Shown in pieces: positions 16,227 through 24,970 of a DNA stretch of 64,000 nt. Every line of letters begins with the position of its first letter. Within the stretch, counting starts at the first letter, position 1. The notes under the pieces are model-generated. The model saw only the letters and a program-made list of their open reading frames with translations, made no database searches and had not been told where the DNA came from. The DNA is from Flavobacterium azizsancarii (GTDB lineage: Bacteria; Bacteroidota; Bacteroidia; Flavobacteriales; Flavobacteriaceae), in contig NZ_JAMZNK010000018.1 of the NCBI RefSeq assembly GCF_027980145.1, positions 36,910 to 100,909 on the forward strand, read 5' to 3'. The position numbers were made by a program, and so were the translations under genes.

Positions 16227-16514
16227 ATGAAAGATTTTATCATAGATGAAGACTTGTTAATTACAGATGGAGATTTCGCCCTGAAACAGGCAGATCAGCA
16301 AAACATAGAACATCTATTGTTAAGCCAGAAAGGAAGTTATAAAGAGTTTCCGATTCTGGGAGTAGGAATCAAAAAATACATCAACAGTCCGGATGCAACC
16401 TCCAGGCTAAGACTAGAAAACGAAATAGACAAACAATTATCGTATGACAACTTTTTTGTAAAAACATTAGATGTCAACGATTTACAAAACATTAAAATCG
16501 ATGGAAACTATTAA
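16227..16514 (+). CDS. Baseplate wedge protein, gp25/gpW-like
   Basis: The protein has 95 residues. The core pattern DEDLLITDGDFALKQADQQNIEHLLLSQKGSYKEFPILGVGIKKYIN is the usual one for small gp25-like baseplate proteins: a 'GD' strand, a helix, then the conserved turn before the gp25 core. The protein forms part of the wedge that attaches to the sheath. It is first in the P5 operon and overlaps the next gene by 14 bp, which argues for coupled translation. Confidence 0.78.
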   Translation: MKDFIIDEDLLITDGDFALKQADQQNIEHLLLSQKGSYKEFPILGVGIKKYINSPDATSRLRLENEIDKQLSYDNFFVKTLDVNDLQNIKIDGNY

Positions 16515-16803
16515 ACCACAGGAAAACCAAAACATTTTTGACATCTCTTTGCAGGAATACGGAAGTATAGAGAAAGTATTCGACCTTTTAGAAGACAATA
16601 ATCAATTTAACCTTACTGATGATATTTCTGTTTATGAAGATTTAAAAATTGGCAGGGAAGCTTTTAAAAAGGATATTGTCGAATATTACAATGCCCGAAA
16701 TTTAAAACCTGCCACTTCTATTACAGACGAGGAACAGTATTTACTGGATAATTTCTCCGGAATTGACTATATGATTATCGAAGATGATTTTATCATTTAT
16801 TAA
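16501..16803 (+). CDS. LysM-like baseplate protein (tail protein X type)
   Basis: The protein has 100 residues from ATG 16501; a longer frame from 16471 would overlap the gp25 gene much further. The segment NIFDISLQEYGSIEKVFDLLEDN is a LysM-type pattern as found in P2 gpX and Afp7, which stabilise hub-tube contacts. The C-terminal half is acidic. It overlaps the gp25 gene by 14 bp and is followed by a 193-bp spacer to the J-like gene. Confidence 0.65.
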   Translation: METIKPQENQNIFDISLQEYGSIEKVFDLLEDNNQFNLTDDISVYEDLKIGREAFKKDIVEYYNARNLKPATSITDEEQYLLDNFSGIDYMIIEDDFIIY

Positions 16804-16996
16804 TTCATAACTTCAATGTTGATTGCTGGAAACGTTGGCTATCAATAGGCAGATTTTCGGATACATTTAAACCTCTGCTTTTAGAAATCTCTAAAGAAAA
16901 CTACACTTCTGTAGTATTTACAAAAAAAACATAAAAAATTATCTATAAGCATATTACACATGTCTTACAGGCTAAACTATATCTAAAAATTAAAAT

Positions 16997-18082
16997 ATGG
17001 CACGTACAATTGCTGAAATACAGAACGAAATTCTGGATGAGAAAAAGAAACAATCCTCTTTAAACGGCTTAACAGACTCAAAAGCTGCGATTTGGAAACT
17101 CTGGATCAACATCGTCGCTACCGCGATCTGGATACACGAAAAAATAGTCGAAAAAAACGCCCTGATTTCAAGGCCTCACACCTTAAACTGGTATCGCGAA
17201 CAGGCTTTGAATTTTCATTACGGGATGCCTTTAGATCCGGATTCGAACAACAGAATATCGCTGATTTGGAAAGAAGGTGCTTATCAATTTGACACCGCAG
17301 AACTCACCGACACCGAAATTGAGGCTGCTAAAATAATCAAACATTGTGCGGTAAGCGAAATTGACTTGGAAACGGTATTAAAACCCAAGGAAGAAATAGG
17401 AGATATAAAAGAAATTTTTTCGGATTATTTCCATAATAAAGTTGGTGTTGTTTTTATAAAAGTCGCCACTGTAAAAGACGATAAAATTTCTAGAATTGAT
17501 GTTCCTAACGAACTTTATGCTTTTAAGGAATATATCGCTAAAATAAAAGATGCAGGAAATCAGGTATATATTACTTCTGACCAGGGAGATAATCTAAAAA
17601 TGACTTTGAATGTTTACATAGATCCTCTAACTATTTATATTCATCCCAAAGACATTGGATACTATCAGTTAAAAAGTATCAGCAGGGATTTAACTGAAGA
17701 AGAAAAAAACAAATTAAAGCAATACGAAGAAGCGTTCCTAGAAAACCCACTAGATCCGGCAAACGGTTCCTTAATCTTAAACAATACAATATTTCCGATA
17801 ACTGATGCTGTCAATGATCATTTGAAAAATATTGAGTTTAATGGCGCTTTTGTCAAAACCTATCTGGTTGACGCTATTCAGAAAGCATCAGGAGTTAAGA
17901 TTCCGATATTGAAAAAGGTTGAAACCACCTGGGCAAAAAATCCTAATGACCAACAAAATCCGGAATATAAAGATGCTACCAATATCGAATATTTTATTCC
18001 GAATTCAGGTTATTTTGATATGGATACGCTTCAGGTTGAGCTCAACTACATTCCCTACACATTCTTCAGAGATAAACAATAG
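16997..18082 (+). CDS. Baseplate J-like wedge protein
   Basis: The protein has 361 residues. The N-terminal ARTIAEIQNEILDEKKKQ followed by SKAAIWKLWINIVATAIWIHEKI is the start usually seen in Bacteroidota baseplate J proteins. The middle has VGVVFIKVATVKDDKISRIDVPNELYAFKEYI, and the C-terminal part a strand-rich region ending ELNYIP. With the I-like protein downstream it would form the baseplate wedge. Its order gp25 - LysM - J - I - fibre is the standard one in contractile tails. Confidence 0.75.
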   Translation: MARTIAEIQNEILDEKKKQSSLNGLTDSKAAIWKLWINIVATAIWIHEKIVEKNALISRPHTLNWYREQALNFHYGMPLDPDSNNRISLIWKEGAYQFDTAELTDTEIEAAKIIKHCAVSEIDLETVLKPKEEIGDIKEIFSDYFHNKVGVVFIKVATVKDDKISRIDVPNELYAFKEYIAKIKDAGNQVYITSDQGDNLKMTLNVYIDPLTIYIHPKDIGYYQLKSISRDLTEEEKNKLKQYEEAFLENPLDPANGSLILNNTIFPITDAVNDHLKNIEFNGAFVKTYLVDAIQKASGVKIPILKKVETTWAKNPNDQQNPEYKDATNIEYFIPNSGYFDMDTLQVELNYIPYTFFRDKQ

Positions 18083-18097
18083 TCTAATATATATACA

Positions 18098-18754
18098 ATG
18101 AATAAATACACCGTTTTAAAATGGGAAAAGCTGTTATTGTGGCTCATCCCTCCTATTCTTAGAAAAAAAACTCATATTGACTGGCTCGATGTTTTGCTGA
18201 CACCCCTTCATACCATTTATGAAGAAACACTCTATAAAATGCAGCATACCGGACAGATTATTTATCTGGAAAAAGTACTGAACGAGACTTATAACCCAAC
18301 TAAAAACTACAATCCTAATTTAAGTACAGAACAAAAACGATTAGAAGAGTTGATTTATATCGACGAATCCGTAAAACCTACTATACAATACGTACATCTG
18401 CACAAAGAGTATCACGAACCCGCTACTCGTTTACCAAATGGTACTTTAACAGAAGGCGCTTTGATGATTCCGCAATTGAAAGTTTTTACGCATAATGAAT
18501 ATAAAAACAGGAACAATAAACCTCCTTATCTCGCACATCGTGAAGACTATACAACAATATCATATGCCAATTTCAGAGTATTTATTCCGGAAAGTTTAAT
18601 AACCAACAAAACGATAGTGATTGAGCCAAATGAAAATCAATCAGCACCAACTGAAGCTATTAAAGTAGCCAATGTAGAATACAGCAATCTGCTTAACTTC
18701 TATAAACTGGCCGGTAAAAGTTATGAAAGCTACTCCTATTCACTGAAAAATTAA
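18098..18754 (+). CDS. Baseplate I-like wedge protein
   Basis: The protein has 218 residues. An N-terminal helix pair (WEKLLLWLIPPILRKKTHIDWLDVLLTPLHTIYEETL) is followed by ETYNPTKNYNPN, which resembles the start of P2 gpI/Mu gp48-type proteins that follow J. The C-terminal half (YANFRVFIPESL) is beta-rich. It starts 15 bp after the J-like gene. Assignment rests on gene order and size; sequence similarity was not testable. Confidence 0.6.
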   Translation: MNKYTVLKWEKLLLWLIPPILRKKTHIDWLDVLLTPLHTIYEETLYKMQHTGQIIYLEKVLNETYNPTKNYNPNLSTEQKRLEELIYIDESVKPTIQYVHLHKEYHEPATRLPNGTLTEGALMIPQLKVFTHNEYKNRNNKPPYLAHREDYTTISYANFRVFIPESLITNKTIVIEPNENQSAPTEAIKVANVEYSNLLNFYKLAGKSYESYSYSLKN

Positions 18755-18831
18755 AAATAAAAGCTGAGATATAAAAAACTCAGCATTGAAACAGCAGTAT
18801 AAAAACAACAGCCTTTTAAATTAATAAAAAA

Positions 18832-20457
18832 ATGAAACAAATAAATTTTAGTCATCCAGGAGGATTTCCTCTGGAGCAAGAAACTTTAGAAAGACTTCAA
18901 ACCGCTTACAGAGCTGAATTATTCGGAGCTTTGAAAGCACATTTAAGTATTGAAATTGATAAAAACTATATCATAGCTCCGGCAACTAATGCTACAAAAG
19001 GCTGGGCCATTATCCAGCAAGACGAAAATAATTTAAAAAATCCTCCGGCAGTTTTACCAGAAACAACAGCGGTTTTATACCCTATTCAAAAAGGAGCTCC
19101 AACCGGATTTTTAAAAACCACCAGAAAAGGTACCAATTTAGTGTACGGAACCGGAGTATCTCAAACTGCTTATTTTGATTATGAAGCGGAGTACATTAGC
19201 CCCGAAGAGTATGCAAATCGCCCGGACACTTCTCATAATGACAATCTGTTAACCGTTTATTATTATGATTTAAGACCTTTTAAAATTGTTAAGGATCTCA
19301 AAACGATTGAACTGATTATTCAGACAATTGAGGAAAACATCAATTCAATTAAGACTAATATTTCTGCAATAGAAACTAACATTGACGCAGTTGAGGCCGA
19401 CATTAAAAATTATTTACCCCTTAATGGCTCAAAGGCTATGAAAGGCGATCTGGATTTAGACATTTATAAATTATCAAAATTAGACACTAACGAAGCCGCT
19501 GTAGCCAATGTAAGAGCGATTGACTTTAGATTAGGTTCAGCAAGTAAAAGAGGATTAAGACATCCTGCAGATCCGTTAGGAAGAGCTTTGGTAGATAATA
19601 GTACCGCATCTAGTACAGGTCTTACTCTAAATTATGGTTCAGATTGGGAAAATACCAATATTGGAGGAAAAGTATATTTAGAGAATGTAAAATCATCAGA
19701 TTCTATAGGTTCCTTACTAGTATTAGACAAAGCCAATCAGATTATTAAAAGCGATACACTAATTGAGTCGCTAATTGATCGCATCATAAAATTAGAAAAA
19801 AAACCTGCAACGGCTGTACCTTTGGGTGTGATTGCTCTTTGGGGAAAAGCTGCACCATTTCCGGAGGGTTGGGAAGAATATGTGCCCTTAAGAGGAAGAA
19901 TGCCTGTTGGTCTGGATATCTCACAATTCGAGTTTAGTATTATGGAAGCCATGGGAGGAGCTAAAAGCAAACAACTTGCTATTGAGGAAATTCCTGCCCA
20001 TACCCATACCTATGAAAAAGCAATTACAGGGCGTGGTTATCAAACTAGATCTGATGATAATCCGTTAGGAACAACCACTTCAGAAACTTCTGGCAGTGCT
20101 GGTGGAGGACAAGCTTTTTCTATATTAAACCCTTACAGAATAGTTCAGTTTATCGAATATACAGGACGCCCGGTTGATACAACAGCTCCAGTAAACGCTC
20201 CAAATTTAAGAGTTGCAGACGTTGGAAGAACATTTGTAGCCTTACAATGGTCTCCATCATTTGATGAAAGAGGCATTGCTAATTACTTGATATACAAAGA
20301 TAATATTTTGGCTGCCACAGTAGCTGATGTAACTTCTTATGCTATTGGTGGTTTATCAAGGTCCAGAACGTATAATTTTTATGTTGTTGCTATGGATGCA
20401 GCAGGAAACAAAGGTCCAGTCAGTAATACTGTATCAGCAAAAACTAATTTGCTGTAA
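18832..20457 (+). CDS. Tail fibre with collar domain and C-terminal fibronectin III domain
   Basis: The protein has 541 residues. Residues 1-150 are a baseplate-attachment region (SHPGGFPLEQETLERLQTAY). Residues about 165-195 form a coiled coil (IEENINSIKTNISAIETNI), followed by a beta shaft. Residues about 329-450 form a phage tail collar domain: PLGVIALWGKAAPFPEGWEEY and then PAHTHTYEKA, whose His pair resembles the metal-binding turns of T4 gp12-like fibres. Residues about 452-541 form an Fn3 domain (APNLRVADV...TYNFYVVAMDAAGNKGP). It would be the second receptor-contacting fibre of the particle. A hairpin terminator follows. Confidence 0.85.
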   Translation: MKQINFSHPGGFPLEQETLERLQTAYRAELFGALKAHLSIEIDKNYIIAPATNATKGWAIIQQDENNLKNPPAVLPETTAVLYPIQKGAPTGFLKTTRKGTNLVYGTGVSQTAYFDYEAEYISPEEYANRPDTSHNDNLLTVYYYDLRPFKIVKDLKTIELIIQTIEENINSIKTNISAIETNIDAVEADIKNYLPLNGSKAMKGDLDLDIYKLSKLDTNEAAVANVRAIDFRLGSASKRGLRHPADPLGRALVDNSTASSTGLTLNYGSDWENTNIGGKVYLENVKSSDSIGSLLVLDKANQIIKSDTLIESLIDRIIKLEKKPATAVPLGVIALWGKAAPFPEGWEEYVPLRGRMPVGLDISQFEFSIMEAMGGAKSKQLAIEEIPAHTHTYEKAITGRGYQTRSDDNPLGTTTSETSGSAGGGQAFSILNPYRIVQFIEYTGRPVDTTAPVNAPNLRVADVGRTFVALQWSPSFDERGIANYLIYKDNILAATVADVTSYAIGGLSRSRTYNFYVVAMDAAGNKGPVSNTVSAKTNLL

Positions 20458-20492
20458 TAGCCAAAAGGACCAATATAAAATAACTATAATAC

Positions 20493-20520
20493 TCTTTTGG
20501 GGCTTAAAAACCCCAAAAGA
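20493..20520 (+). terminator. Hairpin after the collar-fibre gene
   Basis: A perfect 10-bp stem TCTTTTGGGG/CCCCAAAAGA with an 8-nt loop. The T run after it is weak, so holin transcription by readthrough is possible. Confidence 0.65.
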
Positions 20521-20562
20521 TTACTTATAAAGACCTCGAATTTATAAAAACACAATCCTACC

Positions 20563-21030
20563 ATGCAAAAAATTTCAGAATATTCAAACGAAATTAAATT
20601 ATTGCTTTATGGAATTTTTATTTACTTAGAAATGGATGTCGGAATTGTCAAAGTATTATTTTACCTCATGGTTATGGATACTTTTTTAGGTATTATCAAA
20701 ACCATTGTATTGAACAACGCCTTTAGCTTCAAAAAACTAGCCCTGGGATTTGTTTCCAAGTTAGCTGTATTGCTGATACCAACTGCTCTGGCATTGATGA
20801 GCATAGGACTTAATTACAACTTTAAATGGTTTGTAACCATCGTAATGGACTTGCTTATTGTAAGTGATGGAATTTCTATCATCAGCAATATTATTGCCAT
20901 AAAGACAAAAAAAGAAGTAGAAAATTTCGACGCAATGACATTAATTCTCAAGTCGGTAAGAAATCGCCTGATCCAACTTTTCAAAAGACTTCTGATCACA
21001 ATCGATCCAAAATATCACATCGAAAAATAG
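20563..21030 (+). CDS. Phage holin family protein
   Basis: The protein has 155 residues with three or four hydrophobic segments (IKLLLYGIFIYLEM, VLFYLMVMDTFLGII, KLAVLLIPTALALMSIGL, FVTIVMDLLIVSDGISIISNII) and a basic C-terminal tail. The VMDTFLGIIKT segment matches holins of the phi29/toxin-secretion type common in Bacteroidota prophages. It would permeabilise the inner membrane so that the signal-less M15 endolysin can reach peptidoglycan. It is the last gene of the tail locus and lies about 5 kb from the endolysin. Confidence 0.75.
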   Translation: MQKISEYSNEIKLLLYGIFIYLEMDVGIVKVLFYLMVMDTFLGIIKTIVLNNAFSFKKLALGFVSKLAVLLIPTALALMSIGLNYNFKWFVTIVMDLLIVSDGISIISNIIAIKTKKEVENFDAMTLILKSVRNRLIQLFKRLLITIDPKYHIEK

Positions 21031-21121
21031 AACAATCCCAAGACAATATTTTTTTACAATTACCATCCACTATTAAAATATAACAATCCTCTAATTTACT
21101 TTTCAAACCCATTAAATAATG

Positions 21122-21163
21122 GAGATAGTATAAAAATGATACGATTGACTTTTATACTATCTC
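21122..21163. terminator. Bidirectional terminator at the right end of the tail locus
   Basis: A perfect 14-bp stem (GAGATAGTATAAAA with its complement at 21150-21163) lies between convergent genes. Confidence 0.85.
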
Positions 21164-21182
21164 TATTTATTACCGGGTAATA

Positions 21183-21611
21183 CTAAAACTTCCTTTTTTG
21201 ATAAGGTGTTCCTTCTCCATCTTCACAATAACTTTTCAGACTTAATAAAAACATTGCCCAATTGTAATTGCACCATTGGTAAAACTCAGTAAGTTCGCGC
21301 CAATCAAAATGTTTAAGGACAACCGCGGTTACTCCGTCCTTTTCTGTAAGGTCGAATGAAATTCCTGTCCCGATCCATTCCGGGTCAGAATCTACACATT
21401 CCCATACTATTCTTTTATTTGGAGACAATTCGACCACTTTCATTTTTGTATCATAATTATCGTCGAAATCAAACTCATTGATAAACCCCACTTCCGGCTT
21501 AACAATCAATTCTGTTGTCCAGACGGCAGCAAGACCTTCCTGTGTTGTCAGTACTTTATACACTTCTGCAATAGGTGATTTGATGTAATTAATGTGTTCG
21601 ATTTTTTCCAT
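21183..21611 (-). CDS. SRPBCC/AHSA1-domain protein
   Basis: The protein has 142 residues. The pattern INYIKSPIAEVYKVLTTQEGLAAVWT at the start, then W and D/E-rich strands and a long C-terminal helix (WAMFLLSLKSYCEDG), is that of the START-like SRPBCC superfamily, AHSA1 branch (about 140 aa, complete). These proteins bind small hydrophobic ligands; the ligand here is unknown. It is a stand-alone gene transcribed toward the holin and separated from it by a strong terminator. Its own promoter lies in 21612-21869, where no clear -7 box was found. Confidence 0.8.
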   Translation of the reverse strand: MEKIEHINYIKSPIAEVYKVLTTQEGLAAVWTTELIVKPEVGFINEFDFDDNYDTKMKVVELSPNKRIVWECVDSDPEWIGTGISFDLTEKDGVTAVVLKHFDWRELTEFYQWCNYNWAMFLLSLKSYCEDGEGTPYQKRKF

Positions 21612-21869
21612 TTTTATGATTGGTTATGGTTAGAAATTCAAAGTTAATAATTTTTATAGTACACAAATACAGTGTGTTTTTCTAAATATATCCGAGCGAT
21701 TATGGTATTTATATTCAAAAATAGAAGAGCAATCTCAAACAGAATCAGGTGATCTATTTGAAGTTTTTCTCTGTTATGAGGATTAATTTAATTAACTTTA
21801 AATTAAATACTATAGTAAAAACAGATTAGGAATTACTTTGTTTTGTCCTGATCTAAAATAAAAGACACT

Positions 21870-23264
21870 ATGAAAACGACTGCAGAAATAACATCCCCAT
21901 ACGATCTGAGTTTTATTAAGGAATTGCCCTTAATCAGTAAAAATGATATCGACAAAGTCCTCAATACCGCTCACAACTTGTTTACCGATCAGTCGAATTG
22001 GATTCCGGCGTATAAAAAAATTGAAATACTGGAAAAAACAGCTTCAATAATGACGGATCGAATCGAAGATTTATTAGTTACCGCAATAAGCGAAGGCGGA
22101 AAACCATGGCAGGATTCTAAAGCTGAGGTACTGCGCGCTATCAAAGGTGTAAAATTAGCCGCAGAACACATATCTCAAATAAAAGGGGAACAAATACCAA
22201 TGGGGCTTACTGACGCCTCTTTAAACAGGATTGCTTTTACATCAAAAGAACCTATAGGAGTTGTAGCAGCTGTAAGTGCCTTTAATCATCCTTTAAATTT
22301 AGCTGTTCATCAAATCGTTACCGCAATTGCTGCGGGTTGTCCTGTAATTTTCAAACCTGCAACGGCAACTCCGTTATCCGGTTTCGCCCTTGCCGATATT
22401 CTAAAAGAAGCAGGATTGCCTACCGGATGGCTTCAGGTGATATTGTGTGACAATGAAACCGCAGAATTACTGGTAACAGATCCGCGTATTAATTTTTTAT
22501 CCTTTATTGGGTCGGCAAAAGTAGGCTGGTATCTTAAAAGCAAGCTATCTCCCGGAACAAGATGTGCCTTAGAACATGGCGGGGCTGCTCCCGTTATTGT
22601 TGAAAGTGATGCTGATTTTGATGAAATGATTCCTTCTCTGGTAAAAGGAGGTTTTTATCATGCCGGACAAGTTTGTGTTTCGGTTCAGAGAGTGTATGTC
22701 AATCAGGAAATCTGTGATGCTTTTATTGAAAAATTTGCAGCGGCAACCAAACTATTAATTACGGGAGATCCGCTGGATAAAAAAACAGATGTAGGTCCGC
22801 TTATTACACCTAAAGAAGTTGATCGTGTCGAAGAATGGGTGAACGAAGCCATAAAAAAAGGAGCAACCTTAATAACAGGCGGAAAAAGAATTTCGGCTAC
22901 TTTTTTTCAGCCTACTGTTTTGTTTAATCCTTCAGAGGATTCTCTTGTTTCTACTAAAGAAATCTTTGGTCCGGTGGTATGTATCTATCCGTTTATAGAT
23001 CGGGACGAAGCAATAAAAAGAGCCAATGCTTTAGACGTTCATTTTCAGGCTGCTGTTTTTACAAAAAATATAGATATTGCTCTGGATACCGTTAAAAAAC
23101 TAAATGCTACCGCAGTTATGGTTAATGATCATACGGCATTTCGCGTAGATTGGATGCCATTTGGAGGCAGGGATTCTTCAGGTATCGGAATGGGTGGAAT
23201 TTCATATGCTATAAATGAAATGACCAGAGAAAAACTAATGGTTATTAAAAGCAAATTTTTATAA
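21870..23264 (+). CDS. NAD(P)-dependent aldehyde dehydrogenase
   Basis: The protein has 464 residues, complete for the ALDH family. The catalytic Cys269 is in GQVCVSVQR, general base Glu235 in LEHGG (usually LELGG), and oxyanion Asn in SAFNHP. Cofactor-domain segments GSAKVG and VFKPA-like are present. The C-terminal MPFGGRDSSGIGMGG resembles lactaldehyde, phosphonoacetaldehyde and non-phosphorylating GAP dehydrogenases, not betaine-aldehyde types. The substrate cannot be set from sequence. It appears to be a single-gene unit. Confidence 0.88.
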   Translation: MKTTAEITSPYDLSFIKELPLISKNDIDKVLNTAHNLFTDQSNWIPAYKKIEILEKTASIMTDRIEDLLVTAISEGGKPWQDSKAEVLRAIKGVKLAAEHISQIKGEQIPMGLTDASLNRIAFTSKEPIGVVAAVSAFNHPLNLAVHQIVTAIAAGCPVIFKPATATPLSGFALADILKEAGLPTGWLQVILCDNETAELLVTDPRINFLSFIGSAKVGWYLKSKLSPGTRCALEHGGAAPVIVESDADFDEMIPSLVKGGFYHAGQVCVSVQRVYVNQEICDAFIEKFAAATKLLITGDPLDKKTDVGPLITPKEVDRVEEWVNEAIKKGATLITGGKRISATFFQPTVLFNPSEDSLVSTKEIFGPVVCIYPFIDRDEAIKRANALDVHFQAAVFTKNIDIALDTVKKLNATAVMVNDHTAFRVDWMPFGGRDSSGIGMGGISYAINEMTREKLMVIKSKFL

Positions 23265-23286
23265 TTTTTTCGTTGAGTATAATTTA

Positions 23287-23420
23287 TAAACACATAAAAA
23301 CATAGCTTTCATTTAGAAAAAAAAGTAACAAAAAGAAACTCATTTCTTTCAGATAGCTATGTGTATTTCAAATAAGTGAAACGCTTTTTATAAATAAACA
23401 AAAACTATGTTTCTATATGG
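23287..23420. repeat. MITE-like repeat, divergent copy A
   Basis: Ends carry AAACACATAAAAACATAG and its approximate inverse CTATGTTTCTATATGG. Its middle has the 'agtgaaacg' segment shared with copies at 49.6, 52.1, 52.3 and 56.1 kb. Degenerate compared with the others. Confidence 0.5.
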
Positions 23421-23497
23421 TTAAGATCACACGCAACAGGTTCAACGTACTATAAGTAACCGAATTTAAATTCTAAAAAAAGAAAAAGTTTTAAAAT

Positions 23498-24907
23498 ATG
23501 GATACAAACATTGCAGGACAAAACAATGAAACAATAAAAAAAGTATTACCGCTCATTTTAGGGACTTCCATTTTTATGCAAATGCTCGATTCTACTATTC
23601 TTAATACATCGATCACTTCTATTGCCAAAGATCTCCACGAGTCGCCGCTTGATATGCAGAATGCCATTATCAGTTATGTTTTGACTCTTGCACTATTTAT
23701 GCCTGTTAGTGGCTTTTTATCGGATAAATTTGGAACTAAAAAAGTCTTCATTTTTGCTTTGTTACTCTTTAGCATTGGCTCTTTATTTTGTTCTCTTTCT
23801 CAAAACCTAACTCATCTGATTTTTTCGCGTGTTATTCAGGGTATCGGAGGAAGTTTAATGACTCCGGTAGGCAAACTGGCGCTTATTAGAACATTTCCTA
23901 AAAAAGAATTATTAAAGGCAATGAATTTTGCTATTATTCCTGCCTTAATTGGTCCTGTATTAGGGCCGTTGGTGGGCGGATATATGGTCGATTATTTATC
24001 CTGGCACTGGATTTTCCTGATCAATATTCCTTTTGGGATTATTGGTATATTATTAAGTCTGAAATACATGCCGGATTACAAATCTCCAATAATCGATTTT
24101 GATTTAAAAGGCTTTTTAATCTTTGCAGCGGCTTCACTGCTCTTATCTATTTCTTTAGAATTATTTGGCAATACAGTTCGTCTAACCCCGGTTTTACTGA
24201 TCTTAATGTCAGGATTCCTGATGTTGTACTGGTATTACCGCCACGCTGTTACGGACAACAACCCTCTTTTTCCTCTCAATTTATTTCAGGTGAGAACCTT
24301 TCGTGTCGGGATTGTAGGTAATCTGGCTACGCGTCTGGGTTTTAGTTCGATTCCGTTATTATTACCTATGATGATTCAAATCGCTTACGGACAATCGGCT
24401 GTTACTTCTGGATGGATTGTTGCTCCTATGGCTCTTACTGCAATGTTTGGAAAATCAGCTGTTATTGGGATTTTAAATACGTATGGTTACAGAAAAACTC
24501 TAATGGTCAACACTTTTATTATTGGTGTATTAATTTGCGCATTAGCCATTCCTTCTATTCATACCTCGATTTATTGGTACATTCCCATTATCTCGGTATT
24601 GGGTTTCTTTAACTCGATACAATTTACGTCTATGAATTCGATCTCTATTGCAGATTTAAGGGTTTACCATACGAGTAGTGGCAACTCTTTGGTTTCTGTA
24701 AATCAACAGCTGGCTATTGGTTTTGGAATCGCTTTTGGGCTTTTAGTACTTAAAATTTTTCAGGGTGATACAAAACTCATTCATAACGAAATACACAATG
24801 CTTTTCGATATACATTTTTAGTTGTAGGTTTTCTGACCATTCTTTCCGGATTCGTTTTTAGAAGACTTCATGATAAAGATGGTGACAACTTAAAATCAGC
24901 TAATTAA
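23498..24907 (+). CDS. MFS drug exporter, DHA2 (EmrB/QacA-like) family
   Basis: The protein has 469 residues with about 14 hydrophobic segments, which points to the DHA2 family. TM1 carries MQMLDSTILNTSITSIAKDL, the family D1-like motif. The A-motif-like loop GFLSDKFGTKKVF and a motif-C-like GPVLGPLVGG in TM5 are antiporter signatures. It likely exports drugs or other amphiphiles with proton entry. It is monocistronic and convergent with the outer-membrane channel gene, sharing a bidirectional terminator. Confidence 0.85.
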   Translation: MDTNIAGQNNETIKKVLPLILGTSIFMQMLDSTILNTSITSIAKDLHESPLDMQNAIISYVLTLALFMPVSGFLSDKFGTKKVFIFALLLFSIGSLFCSLSQNLTHLIFSRVIQGIGGSLMTPVGKLALIRTFPKKELLKAMNFAIIPALIGPVLGPLVGGYMVDYLSWHWIFLINIPFGIIGILLSLKYMPDYKSPIIDFDLKGFLIFAAASLLLSISLELFGNTVRLTPVLLILMSGFLMLYWYYRHAVTDNNPLFPLNLFQVRTFRVGIVGNLATRLGFSSIPLLLPMMIQIAYGQSAVTSGWIVAPMALTAMFGKSAVIGILNTYGYRKTLMVNTFIIGVLICALAIPSIHTSIYWYIPIISVLGFFNSIQFTSMNSISIADLRVYHTSSGNSLVSVNQQLAIGFGIAFGLLVLKIFQGDTKLIHNEIHNAFRYTFLVVGFLTILSGFVFRRLHDKDGDNLKSAN

Positions 24908-24908
24908 T

Positions 24909-24951
24909 AAAAAACTAAAGCCCAATCTTTTACAATTGGGCTTTAGTTTTT
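24909..24951. terminator. Bidirectional terminator
   Basis: A 17-bp stem (AAAAACTAAAGCCCAAT and its complement) with an 8-nt loop, flanked by A and T runs, sits between convergent MFS and channel genes. Confidence 0.9.
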
Positions 24952-24970
24952 CGTAAAATTCTTTATTTTT

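Noticed and set aside
1..21030. Type VI secretion system or Afp/PVC-type eCIS
   Set aside because: No TssB/C pair, ClpV, membrane complex or AAA ATPase was seen; the holin, endolysin and S24 repressor point to a phage-tail origin.
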